A stretch of DNA of 64,000 nt from Paraburkholderia diazotrophica (GTDB lineage: Bacteria; Pseudomonadota; Gammaproteobacteria; Burkholderiales; Burkholderiaceae). The position numbers and the translations under genes are program-made. The DNA lies in assembly GCF_900108945.1 (NCBI RefSeq), contig NZ_FNYE01000017.1, positions 62,001 through 126,000 on the forward strand, given 5' to 3'. Positions 20,590-29,173 of the stretch are shown here, one piece after another. Numbering within the stretch: the first letter of the stretch is position 1; each line of letters begins with the position of its first letter. The notes under the pieces are model-generated. The model did not search any database and had not been told where the DNA came from. It saw only the letters and a list, made by a program, of their open reading frames with translations.

Positions 20590-20755
20590 GATCGCCTCCT
20601 GGAAAGTTTCGCTAATAAATGAACACGGCTTCGACCGGATTCAGCAAGCACCATTCCGGGCGTCGTCGCCGTGATGCTTGCCCATAGGTGCGCGGGTACG
20701 GTGATTGCACGGCAGAGAAAGGTCAAGAACCACGCATCGACTGTAGAGGTAGCTC

Positions 20756-20932
20756 ATGAAACAAGGCTCCGACCGTTCACGCGTACAGGATACACATCAC
20801 AAGAAAAACCCACCGGCCGACACGGTGCAACAGGCAAAGGACGATGAGGAAAGCAGAAAACATCCCGCATCGGAAAACAGGCTCGAATCGACGCAGGACA
20901 AGAACCCTGTGCCGGAGGAATCGAAACGCTAA
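20756..20932 (+). CDS. Small hydrophilic hypothetical protein
   Basis: 58 residues, almost entirely charged and polar (many Lys, Asp, Glu, Gln) with no hydrophobic segment; likely disordered. An AGAGGT site lies about seven bases upstream of the ATG, and the gene sits between two real stress genes in the same orientation as DUF4142. Its composition resembles small stress-induced disordered proteins. Moderate confidence because it is short. Confidence 0.5.
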   Translation: MKQGSDRSRVQDTHHKKNPPADTVQQAKDDEESRKHPASENRLESTQDKNPVPEESKR

Positions 20933-21034
20933 GCGGCGGCGATGGCCGGCATGCGGTTCACTGCTTGCTCCGTCTCCAATGAAGTTAACCAGTCATCGGC
21001 CAGACGGGTCGATCACAACTCAGGGAGGAAATAG

Positions 21035-21583
21035 ATGAAGCTCAAATTCGCGATCATTTGCACGAGCCTCTACGCGGGCGCGCTCGCTGTTTCGCCGCTA
21101 GCCGCGGCGCAAACGGAAGCCGCCTCGACGACGTCGGCCAATCCGCTGGCACAGGCCGACAGGGACTTCGTGCAGGCGGCGTCGATGTCGTCATCGACGG
21201 AAATCGATGCGGCCAAACTGGCCACCAAGCATTCGCAGGACAAGGATGTGAAATCGTTCGCGCATCATATGATGCTCGATCACACGAAGCTGACCGTTCA
21301 ACTGAAAATGGCCGCGCCTCACGGCGTGACCGTACCGAAGGACAACTCCGACACGGAACTGATCGGCTCGCTGAGCAAACTCAATAACAAGGCATTCGAT
21401 AAGGAATACATCACGAAGGTCGGCCTCGAAGGCCACAAGGAAGCCGTCGCGGCGTTCGAGAAAGAGATCGCGAACGGCCAGGACGCGAAGCTGAAGAAAG
21501 CGGCGCAAGACGCCTTGCCGACCATCCAGAAGCACTACCAGATGGCGCAGGACCTCGCGGCCAAGAAGGGGGTTTCAGAATAG
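21035..21583 (+). CDS. DUF4142 domain-containing exported protein
   Basis: 182 residues. Signal peptide (about 1-26, ending AAAQT), then a four-helix ferritin-like DUF4142 domain with DRDFVQAASMSSSTEIDAAKLA and SFAHHMMLDHTKLTVQL. DUF4142 proteins are periplasmic and of unknown role, often linked to stress. A strong GGGAGGA site precedes the ATG. Lies in the small stress-gene cluster. Confidence 0.9.
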   Translation: MKLKFAIICTSLYAGALAVSPLAAAQTEAASTTSANPLAQADRDFVQAASMSSSTEIDAAKLATKHSQDKDVKSFAHHMMLDHTKLTVQLKMAAPHGVTVPKDNSDTELIGSLSKLNNKAFDKEYITKVGLEGHKEAVAAFEKEIANGQDAKLKKAAQDALPTIQKHYQMAQDLAAKKGVSE

Positions 21584-21702
21584 CGACCGCAGCGTCAATA
21601 ACGTAACAGCCGCAACAACAGGCTGGCATCGCGTATGCAACTTCTCGTAGATCGCGGCAGGCAACACGGTCCGCGCTGCGTTGATAACCAGGGAGAAAGC
21701 TC

Positions 21703-21936
21703 ATGTCACAGCATCCGGCTCGTTCACAGGATCAACGTCATCCGGGACAACCCAACCCTATCGATATCCAGAAGGCGCTCTCCGGCGTCGACTATCCGAC
21801 CACGCGCGAGAAGCTGGTCGAACGGGCTCGCCATAATCACGCGAACACGGACATCGTGGATCTGATCGACAAGCTTCCCGATCACAACTACGACAGTCCG
21901 GCTGCCGTGTCGAAAGAAATTTCGCGCATCCAGTGA
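21703..21936 (+). CDS. DUF2795 domain-containing protein
   Basis: 77 residues. It matches DUF2795 (DIQKALSGVDYPTTREKLVERARHN, then VDLIDKLPDHNYDSPAAVSKEI), a small domain of unknown function that commonly accompanies stress-response genes. Its stop codon overlaps the glycosyltransferase start, which couples this small gene to the glycan locus. A GGGAGAAAG site precedes the ATG. Confidence 0.88.
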   Translation: MSQHPARSQDQRHPGQPNPIDIQKALSGVDYPTTREKLVERARHNHANTDIVDLIDKLPDHNYDSPAAVSKEISRIQ

Positions 21937-22919
21937 TGCAAGCCAGCGCTGCTAATGATGCGCAACGGCGTGCGGGCTCGCGGATCAGCGTCGTCGTATT
22001 GACGCACAACCGGGCCTCACGCCTTCTCGATACATTGCGGCGTCTGCGCGCGCTGCCCGAGCGTCCCCCCATCGTCGTCGCCGACAATGCATCCACCGAC
22101 GAAACAGTGTTGATGGCCGGCCTCACCTACCCCGACGTGCACATCGTCCAATGCGAAAGCAACATGGGCGCGGCGGGCCGCAACTGTGCGATCGAATGGG
22201 TCGATACCGAGTACGTCGCGTTCTGCGACGACGACACATGGTGGGAGCCGGGCTCGCTCGAACAGGCCGTGCAGTTGCTCGACGCGCACCCTGAAATCGG
22301 CGTACTCAACGCGCGGATCGAAGTCGGCGAGCCGGGCGAAACAGACGAGACGTGTCTGTTGATGCAGCACAGCCCGCTCGATTCGGGCACGCTGCCCGGC
22401 CCGTCGCTCATCGGCTACATGGCGGGCGCCTGCGTATTCCGGACGGCCGTGTTCCGCGAGGCAGGCGGCTACGATGCGCGCCTTTTCATTGGCGGCGAAG
22501 AAGAACTCGTCGCACTCGACGTGCTCGCGAATGGACACGCGATCGTCTATCGCGACGCGCTGATGGTCAGGCATGACCCGTCGCCGGCACGCGACAGCAC
22601 ATTGCGCCGGCGCACGCTCGCGCGCAACGCGGCGTGGATCGGATGGATGCGTCTTCCTGTTGCAGAGGCATTGACGCGGACGCTGCGCGCATTCTCGACC
22701 TTCAGGCGCGAACGCACGCTATGGCACGACGGCTGCGCGATGCTGCGCGGCTTGCGCTGGGCGCTGCGCGAACGCAAGCGCCTGCCCGATCGCGTGCTTG
22801 CGATGCGCCGCGTGGTCCAGCGTCATGAACGCGATCTGCAATCGATGCCGCAGCCGGCCCAGACCGTGAACGCCGATCAATCGCGCACGACACAATACGA
22901 AGAGACAACCGGGCGATAG
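21936..22919 (+). CDS. Family 2 glycosyltransferase
   Basis: About 327 residues with a GT-A fold: VVVLTHNRASRLLDTLRR (N-terminal beta-alpha unit), VVADNASTDE, and the nucleotide-sugar/metal motif FCDDDTWW near residue 94. A later GGEEELVALD segment is the acceptor-side acidic pair. The C-terminal third is basic. It starts within the DUF2795 stop (TGATG); a GTG one codon earlier is an alternative. First gene of the glycan locus; donor and acceptor unknown. Confidence 0.88.
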   Translation: MQASAANDAQRRAGSRISVVVLTHNRASRLLDTLRRLRALPERPPIVVADNASTDETVLMAGLTYPDVHIVQCESNMGAAGRNCAIEWVDTEYVAFCDDDTWWEPGSLEQAVQLLDAHPEIGVLNARIEVGEPGETDETCLLMQHSPLDSGTLPGPSLIGYMAGACVFRTAVFREAGGYDARLFIGGEEELVALDVLANGHAIVYRDALMVRHDPSPARDSTLRRRTLARNAAWIGWMRLPVAEALTRTLRAFSTFRRERTLWHDGCAMLRGLRWALRERKRLPDRVLAMRRVVQRHERDLQSMPQPAQTVNADQSRTTQYEETTGR

Positions 22920-22931
22920 ATTCTCCATGTC

Positions 22932-25637
22932 TTATGACGCAAGCGGCTCGCCTTGCCTGTCCGCAACATTGCGGATCGCGGCGATCAACGCGGGCGCCGC
23001 GATGGGCGTGGTCAGATGCGCGTCGAAGCCGGCTTTGGCCGCGCGGTCGCCATCTTCAGCTTGCGTGTAGCCCGTCAGCGCAATCGCGGGCAGACGTCGT
23101 CGGGAACGCATCTCATGCTGCGTTTCAAAGGCTCTGACGCGTTCGAGCACCTGGTAGCCATCTTCTGCGCCCAGCACGATATCGCACAGCAGGACATCCG
23201 GCCATTCTTGCGCCGGCGTGCTGGCGAGCAGGGCCAGCGCCTCGTCGCCGGACGACGCGAGTTGCACGCGCGCGCCGCTCGCGCTCAGCACGGCTTCGAG
23301 CGCATCGCGCGCGTCTTCCTGATCGTCGATGGCGAGCACGCACACGTCTTTCAGCGGCATCGGCATGTCGAGCATCGAACCGTCGTTGACGGAAGGCGAC
23401 GCTTCGCGCGGCAAAGCCGCCCCATCGTCGTCGAGAATGGGCCGCAACGGCAAGACCATCACATAGGCGATGCGGTTGTCGATGGGCATTACGGTGAGTC
23501 TGCCGCCGAGCGCGGTCAGCTTCGCTTCCATCGTTCGCGCGGCTTCCTGCGAGAGCTGAACGGAGCCCTCGCGCGTACCCGTCACGCTGATCCACGCATG
23601 ATTCTGACGACGCTCGACGCGCAATTCGACACGCCCCCCGATGCGCGTCTGCTCGATTTCGGTCTGGCACAGCATGCCGATCGCCTGTTGCAGCTCGACG
23701 GGATCGCCCGTGACCCGCAGCTCTTCCGGCGGCACGATCATCCGCCACGTGATGCGCCGTTGAGCGATGACGGCTTGCAGCGGCGCCATCGCATCGGAGA
23801 TCACCACATCGAGGCGCAGCGATTGCGCCGATACCTTGCGCTGCAGATGCTCCAGTTCGCCCTGCTGCCATTGAAGCGCCCACATCTTCGCGTAGACGGC
23901 GTTGCGCGACAGCAGCTCGCCGTGCGTGCCCTGCTCGACGATGCGCCCATGCTCCATCACGAGTATCCAGTCCGCGTCGACGACGGTCGACAGACGATGC
24001 GCGATCGAGATCGACGTGCGCCCTTGCGCGAGCCGGTTCAGCTCGCTCTGGATCGCGCGCTCGGAGCGGGTATCGAGCGCCGATGTCGCCTCGTCGAACA
24101 CGATGATGCGCGGATTCTTGAGAATCGCGCGCGCAATCGCAATGCGCTGCCGCTCCCCGCCCGATAACCGCACGCCGCGTTCGCCGACTCGCGTGTCGTA
24201 GTGATCGGGCAGGCGCTCGATGAATTCGTCGAGCTGCGCCGCTCTTGCTGCGCGCACCACGTCGGCACGCGACGCGCCCTGTTTGCCATACGCGATGTTG
24301 TAAGCGATCGTGTCGTTGAACAGCACCGTGTCTTGCGGCACGATTCCGATCGCTTCGCGCAGGCTCTTCTGCGCCACGACTTGCAGATCCTGGCCATCGA
24401 TCAGCACGCGGCCCGACGTCGGCTGATAGATGCGGAACAGCAGCTTGATCAGCGTCGATTTGCCCGAACCGCTGCCGCCGACGACGGCAAGACGATGCCC
24501 GGGATGAACGCGGAACGTCACGTCGCGCAACACCTGGCGCGCGGGATCGTAGCCGAAGTTCACATGCTCGAACGCGATTGCGCCGTCCGTAATCGCGAGC
24601 GGACGCGCGTTCGGCAGATCGACGTCCTCACCCGGCACACCGCGCGCGACGAGAATGGCAAACATGCGCTCGACGTTGGCCTTCGCGTCGTTGGTCTCGC
24701 GAAACACGAAGCCGAGCGTATTGAGCGGCATGCACACCTGGATGATGTATGCGTTGATCAGCACGAGATCGCCGACGCTCATCGCGCCCGTCATCACGTG
24801 CTGCACGGCGAGCAGCAGAACGGCCGCAATGCCCATCGCGATCACGGCGCTCTGTCCGACGTGCAGTGTCGTGAGCGCGCGCTGGTTCGCGACGCGCGCG
24901 TCGACCCATTGCGCGAGCACCGCGCTCAGACGGCGCGTTTCCGTCTCTTCCGTCGCGAAGAACCGGACCGTATCGTAGTTCAGCAGACTGTCGACGAGCC
25001 GCCCGTCCGACTGCGCTTCGATCTCGTTGACGCGGCGCTGCACGACGAGACGCCGCTGCGTAAAGATGTACGTGTAGACCGCATAGCCCGCAAAAGTTGC
25101 CGCAATGATGATCGTGAAAGTCCACGAGTAGTTGCGCATCACGATCGCGACGATCGTGCCGATCTCGATGAAGGTCGGCACGATCGAAAAGAGCGCCGTC
25201 CCGAGCAGAAAGCCGATCCCGTCTGTGCCCTTCTGCACGTCGCGCACGACGCCGCCCGTCTCGCGCTGCGCGTGAAAGCGAGCGCCGAGCCGATGCAGAT
25301 GCGCGAAGGTCCGCTCGGCAAAATCCGCAACCGTGCGCTGGGTGACGGCGCTGAACACCACGTCGCGCGCCTCGTTCAGCGCATCGCCGAAAAAGCGCAG
25401 CAGCGCATACGCGAGCACCAGAAACACGGGGAATACAACGGGCGATTCCGGGTGGCTCAATTCGTCGACGATATGTTTGAGCGTCAGCGGAACCGCGACG
25501 GCGGAGAGCTTCGCGAAGATCATCAGCGCCAACGACGCGGCCGTGACCGCCCGGTAGCGGAGCACGGCACGCAGCAGGTCGCCGACGATCAGTCCTCGGA
25601 TGCGCGAAAGAGATTGGTTTGTTTGGGTCGTATCCAT
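22932..25637 (-). CDS. ABC exporter fused to a degenerate kinase-like region and a receiver domain
   Basis: 901 residues in one frame. Residues about 20-320 are a six-helix ABC exporter membrane domain (ATM1/HMT1-like). About 350-590 is the nucleotide-binding domain, with Walker A GGSGSGKST at 387-395, LSGGERQ at 491-497, Walker B and DEATSALD ending at 522, and H547. Residues about 608-733 resemble a histidine-kinase ATPase domain (VTGDPVELQQAIGMLCQTE) but lack the N-box asparagine. About 764-895 is a response-regulator receiver with D771-D772, phospho-acceptor D819 and T855; the invariant Lys before Pro is Thr (T877). It converges with glycosyltransferase genes, 12 bases away. It probably exports a product of the adjacent glycan locus. 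Confidence 0.9.
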   Translation of the reverse strand: MDTTQTNQSLSRIRGLIVGDLLRAVLRYRAVTAASLALMIFAKLSAVAVPLTLKHIVDELSHPESPVVFPVFLVLAYALLRFFGDALNEARDVVFSAVTQRTVADFAERTFAHLHRLGARFHAQRETGGVVRDVQKGTDGIGFLLGTALFSIVPTFIEIGTIVAIVMRNYSWTFTIIIAATFAGYAVYTYIFTQRRLVVQRRVNEIEAQSDGRLVDSLLNYDTVRFFATEETETRRLSAVLAQWVDARVANQRALTTLHVGQSAVIAMGIAAVLLLAVQHVMTGAMSVGDLVLINAYIIQVCMPLNTLGFVFRETNDAKANVERMFAILVARGVPGEDVDLPNARPLAITDGAIAFEHVNFGYDPARQVLRDVTFRVHPGHRLAVVGGSGSGKSTLIKLLFRIYQPTSGRVLIDGQDLQVVAQKSLREAIGIVPQDTVLFNDTIAYNIAYGKQGASRADVVRAARAAQLDEFIERLPDHYDTRVGERGVRLSGGERQRIAIARAILKNPRIIVFDEATSALDTRSERAIQSELNRLAQGRTSISIAHRLSTVVDADWILVMEHGRIVEQGTHGELLSRNAVYAKMWALQWQQGELEHLQRKVSAQSLRLDVVISDAMAPLQAVIAQRRITWRMIVPPEELRVTGDPVELQQAIGMLCQTEIEQTRIGGRVELRVERRQNHAWISVTGTREGSVQLSQEAARTMEAKLTALGGRLTVMPIDNRIAYVMVLPLRPILDDDGAALPREASPSVNDGSMLDMPMPLKDVCVLAIDDQEDARDALEAVLSASGARVQLASSGDEALALLASTPAQEWPDVLLCDIVLGAEDGYQVLERVRAFETQHEMRSRRRLPAIALTGYTQAEDGDRAAKAGFDAHLTTPIAAPALIAAIRNVADRQGEPLAS

Positions 25638-25943
25638 CGTCCTGTGCCGTTAGCATGCCGTGCGCCCGGCGCCGCCCCCCGACGTCCTCCCACTTGCGAA
25701 GCGCTTTTTACACGACGCTTGTAATTCGGGGCACGCCACAGCGCTTCGAGCGATGCGCGCCCAACGAAATAACCATCCGCATTGCACACAACGATGGAAA
25801 TGCCCGTTCTCACCGAGCGGCACATCGCATGCTGAACGAAGGTACGCACTGCTCAACTGCGATTGCGAAGAAGCAGCGCCATTCCGATCAACCGCCCTAT
25901 GTTCATCAGCACACGGGCCATGAAGGAACCAAAAGGGATCACG
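25638..25943. other. Divergent promoter region
   Basis: 306 bases between the ABC exporter (minus) and the family 4 glycosyltransferase (plus). Frames through it look like antisense or noise. No dyad is strong enough to name. It should carry both promoters of the glycan locus. Confidence 0.5.
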
Positions 25944-27236
25944 ATGAAGATTGCCATCATCAGCGAACACGCGTCTCCCCTTGCCGTTGCGGGTGGCGTC
26001 GACAGCGGCGGACAAAACATCTATGTCGCGAATGTCGCAAGACAGCTGCAGCGCAGCGGCCATCAGGTCGACGTCTTCACACGGCGCGACCGTGCGTTGC
26101 TACCGTCCATCTCGAACATGGAAGGAATCCGCGTGATCCATGTGCCGGCGGGCCCGCCGCTGCAACTGCCGAAGGAGCAGTTGCTGCCGTACATGGGCGA
26201 GTTCGCCGATTTCCTGATCGGCTTCTTTCGCTGCGAGAAAACGTCGTATCACGTGATACACGCGAACTTCTTCATGTCCGGGCTGGCCGGCCTCAAAGTC
26301 AAGCGTGCGCTCGGCGTGCCGCTCGTCACGACGTTCCATGCGCTCGGACGCGTGCGCCGGCTTCATCAGGGCACCGACGACGGCTTTCCCGACGAGCGCT
26401 TTGCGATCGAGGACGAACTCGTCCGCCGTTCGGACGCGATCATTGCCGAGTGTCCGCAAGACGAAGCCGATCTGGTCGATCTGTATCACGCGGATTCCGA
26501 ACGCATCGACATCGTGCCGTGCGGCTTCGACGCCGACGAGTTTCATCCGATGAACCGCGACGCCGCGCGCGATGCACTAGGCTGGCCGCGCGACAGGTTC
26601 ATCGTGCTGCAGCTCGGGCGCATCGTGCAGCGCAAGGGCATCGACAACGTGATTCGCGGCGTCGGCGCGCTCAAGATGCAACACGGCATCGATGCGCGGC
26701 TTTACATCGTCGGCGGCAATTCCGACGTGCCGAATGAAATCGCCACGCCCGAAATTGCACGGCTGCGCGGCATCGCGACCCACGAACAGATTGCAAACGA
26801 AACGACTTTCGTCGGCCGTCGCGGACGGCGGCGTCTGCGCATGTTCTATAGCGCGGCCAACGTGTTCGTGACGACGCCGTGGTACGAGCCGTTCGGCATC
26901 ACGCCCGTCGAAGCGATGGCATGCGGCACGCCCGTGATCGGCGCGGACGTCGGCGGCATCCGCTATTCGGTGAAGCACGGCGAGACGGGCTGGCTCGTGC
27001 CGCCGCGCGACCCGGCCGCGCTCGCGATGAAGCTGGCCGTGCTGCAACGCGATCCCGAACTCGCGCGCCGGATGGGCGAAGCAGGGCTCGCCCGCGCGCA
27101 AGCGGAGTTCACCTGGAGCGGCGTGGCCGAATCGTTGACGGACATTTACCGCCGCGTTGCCGACATGAACACGCTCTTTGCCAGCAACGAATCGGGAGAG
27201 GCACTGCGCTCGGCAGCGGGAGGCGCGGCTGGATAG
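25944..27236 (+). CDS. Family 4 glycosyltransferase (MshA/sucrose-phosphate-synthase type)
   Basis: 430 residues, GT-B fold. The N-terminal donor-site loop GGVDSGGQNIYVANVARQL is characteristic of the MshA/sucrose synthase branch. The C-terminal half has the retaining E-x7-E motif in EPFGITPVEAMACGTPV and the following GGIRYSV. The start was placed at MKIAIISEHA with AAGGGATC upstream; longer frames are not homologous. It is likely to add a sugar from UDP- or GDP-sugar to the locus product. Confidence 0.92.
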   Translation: MKIAIISEHASPLAVAGGVDSGGQNIYVANVARQLQRSGHQVDVFTRRDRALLPSISNMEGIRVIHVPAGPPLQLPKEQLLPYMGEFADFLIGFFRCEKTSYHVIHANFFMSGLAGLKVKRALGVPLVTTFHALGRVRRLHQGTDDGFPDERFAIEDELVRRSDAIIAECPQDEADLVDLYHADSERIDIVPCGFDADEFHPMNRDAARDALGWPRDRFIVLQLGRIVQRKGIDNVIRGVGALKMQHGIDARLYIVGGNSDVPNEIATPEIARLRGIATHEQIANETTFVGRRGRRRLRMFYSAANVFVTTPWYEPFGITPVEAMACGTPVIGADVGGIRYSVKHGETGWLVPPRDPAALAMKLAVLQRDPELARRMGEAGLARAQAEFTWSGVAESLTDIYRRVADMNTLFASNESGEALRSAAGGAAG

Positions 27237-27315
27237 CGACGCTCATCGTCGCCCGTCGTCCGCTCATGGTTCGCACGTCGAGTCACATCCGATATCCGAT
27301 CCCTCAGAGATTGCA

Positions 27316-27966
27316 ATGCTTACGCCCTCTCTCACGCCGTCCGTCACGCCGTCTGTCGATCCGCATCAGCCGGCCGTCTTTATCGACAAGGACGGCACGC
27401 TGCTCGAGGACGTACCGTACAACGTCGATCCGCAGCACATGCGTTTCGCGCCCGGCGCATGCGAAGCGTTGCGCGCGCTCGCGTGCTGTCCATTCAAGCT
27501 GATCGTCATCAGCAACCAGAGCGGGGTTGCGCTGGGGCGCTTCGATATCACCGCGCTGGATGCCGTCGAAGCGAAGCTGCGCGACATGTTCGCGTCGTGC
27601 GGCGCGACGCTCGACGGCGTGTACTGGTGTCCGCATCATCCCGAAGGCAGCGTGCCGACCTACGCGCACTCATGCGACTGCCGCAAGCCCGCTCCGGGCA
27701 TGCTGTTGCGGGCGGCCCGCGAGCACGGCGTCGATCTCGGCATGTCGTGGTTCGTCGGCGACATCTTGGATGACGTCGAGGCGGGCAACCTCGCGGGCTG
27801 CAAGACGATACTGCTCGACAACGGTCACGAGACGGTATGGCGCCGCACGCAAGCGCGCATCCCGACCGCGTATGCGCGCGACCTCCATCGCGCGGCGCTG
27901 ATGATCCTGCAGTACCACGAAAAGTGCAGCGCGGGCACACCCCATCTGTCGGGCCAGGCGGCATGA
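27316..27966 (+). CDS. HAD-IIIA phosphatase, heptose 1,7-bisphosphate phosphatase-like (GmhB type)
   Basis: About 216 residues. HAD motif I FIDKDGTLLEDVPYN, motif II SNQSGVALG, and motif IV VGDILDDVEAG are all intact. The zinc-binding loop of GmhB (CPHHPEG...CDCRKP) is present. This family removes the 7-phosphate of heptose 1,7-bisphosphate on the ADP-heptose route, or the equivalent phosphate in histidinol metabolism. Two GT9 enzymes next door use ADP-heptose in known families, supporting a heptose role. Starts at an ATG 79 bases after the previous gene and overlaps the next (ATGA). Confidence 0.85.
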   Translation: MLTPSLTPSVTPSVDPHQPAVFIDKDGTLLEDVPYNVDPQHMRFAPGACEALRALACCPFKLIVISNQSGVALGRFDITALDAVEAKLRDMFASCGATLDGVYWCPHHPEGSVPTYAHSCDCRKPAPGMLLRAAREHGVDLGMSWFVGDILDDVEAGNLAGCKTILLDNGHETVWRRTQARIPTAYARDLHRAALMILQYHEKCSAGTPHLSGQAA

Positions 27967-29168
27967 TGAAGAGTCTCGCGCTGCTTCCACCGCCCAGCGC
28001 GGCGCATGCAAGCGTCGCGGCATCGCGCGCGCTCGCGCCGTGGGGCGACGACGTCAAGCGCATCCTCTGCGTGCGCACGGACAATCTCGGCGACGTGCTG
28101 ATGACGACGCCCGCCTTTCACGCGTTGCGCGCCGCGTGCCCCGGGCGTCACCTGACAATGCTGGCGTCGGCGGCCGGCGCGGCCCTTGCGCCCTTCCTGC
28201 CCGATATCGACGAGGTGATCCACTATGAAGCGCCGTGGTCGCGCTCACGCCCGCCGCGCTCGCATCCCGCCGATCTGGCCATACGCGCGTTGCTCGAAGA
28301 AGGGCGTTTCGATGCCGCCGTGATCTTCACCGTCTACAGCCAGAACCCGTTGCCCGCCGCGACGATGTGCTATCTCGCGGGCATTCGGCACCGGCTCGCG
28401 CGTTGCCGCGAGAACCCGTATGCGCTGCTCGACGACTGGGTGCGCGAGACGGAGCCCGAGCAAGGCACGCAGCACGAAGTCGAACGGCAACTGACGCTCG
28501 TGCAGGCCGTCGGAGCGAGCACGAACGACACGCGCATGCGCATGCGCCTGCGCGAGCTCGATCGCAGGACGCTGGCCGCGACGCTCGCCCGGCGACATAT
28601 CGATGCCGACGTTCCCTTCATCGTCATTCATCCCGGTGCGAGCGCCGAGTCGCGCCGCTATCCCGCTGAGCGCTTCGGCGCGGCCGCCGCGCAGTTCGTT
28701 CGCGCAACGGGGATGAACGTGCTGGTCACGGGCTGCGCAAGCGAAGCGTCACTGGTACGCGCGGTGATCGATGCAGCAGGCCCGTCCGCGTGGCCGTTCA
28801 TGCACGATCTGACGGATGCGTTCGACCTCGGCGCGTTCGCTGCGCTGATCGAGAGAGCGGCGGTCGTGGTGTCGAACAACAGCGGGCCCGTTCATATCGC
28901 TTGCGCGCTCGGCACGCCCGTCGTCGATCTGTATGCGTTGACGAATCCGCAGCATGGCCCGTGGCAAACACCGCATCGCGTGCTGTTCAACGATGTCGAA
29001 TGCCGCTGGTGCTACCGCAGTGTCTGTCCACAGGGACATCACGCGTGCCTGCGCGGCATCCCGCCCGCCGAGGTCGCAAAGGCCGCGCTCGATCTGCTCG
29101 ACGAAACGAGCCCGCCCTCGTCGGGCGCGCAACTCGCATCCACTGCAATCGCAACTCAAACGGGGTGA
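27963..29168 (+). CDS. Family 9 glycosyltransferase (heptosyltransferase-like)
   Basis: 401 residues, GT-B. The N-terminal RTDNLGDVLMTTPAFHALR is the heptosyltransferase signature. IHPGASAESRRYP and NNSGPVHIACALGTPVV are the ADP-heptose-side motifs. It ends with a cysteine-rich tail (CRWCYRSVCPQGHHACLRG) shared with the second GT9 gene of the locus. Overlaps the phosphatase stop. Probably transfers a heptose or similar sugar. Confidence 0.9.
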   Translation: MMKSLALLPPPSAAHASVAASRALAPWGDDVKRILCVRTDNLGDVLMTTPAFHALRAACPGRHLTMLASAAGAALAPFLPDIDEVIHYEAPWSRSRPPRSHPADLAIRALLEEGRFDAAVIFTVYSQNPLPAATMCYLAGIRHRLARCRENPYALLDDWVRETEPEQGTQHEVERQLTLVQAVGASTNDTRMRMRLRELDRRTLAATLARRHIDADVPFIVIHPGASAESRRYPAERFGAAAAQFVRATGMNVLVTGCASEASLVRAVIDAAGPSAWPFMHDLTDAFDLGAFAALIERAAVVVSNNSGPVHIACALGTPVVDLYALTNPQHGPWQTPHRVLFNDVECRWCYRSVCPQGHHACLRGIPPAEVAKAALDLLDETSPPSSGAQLASTAIATQTG

Positions 29169-29173
29169 CGTTC

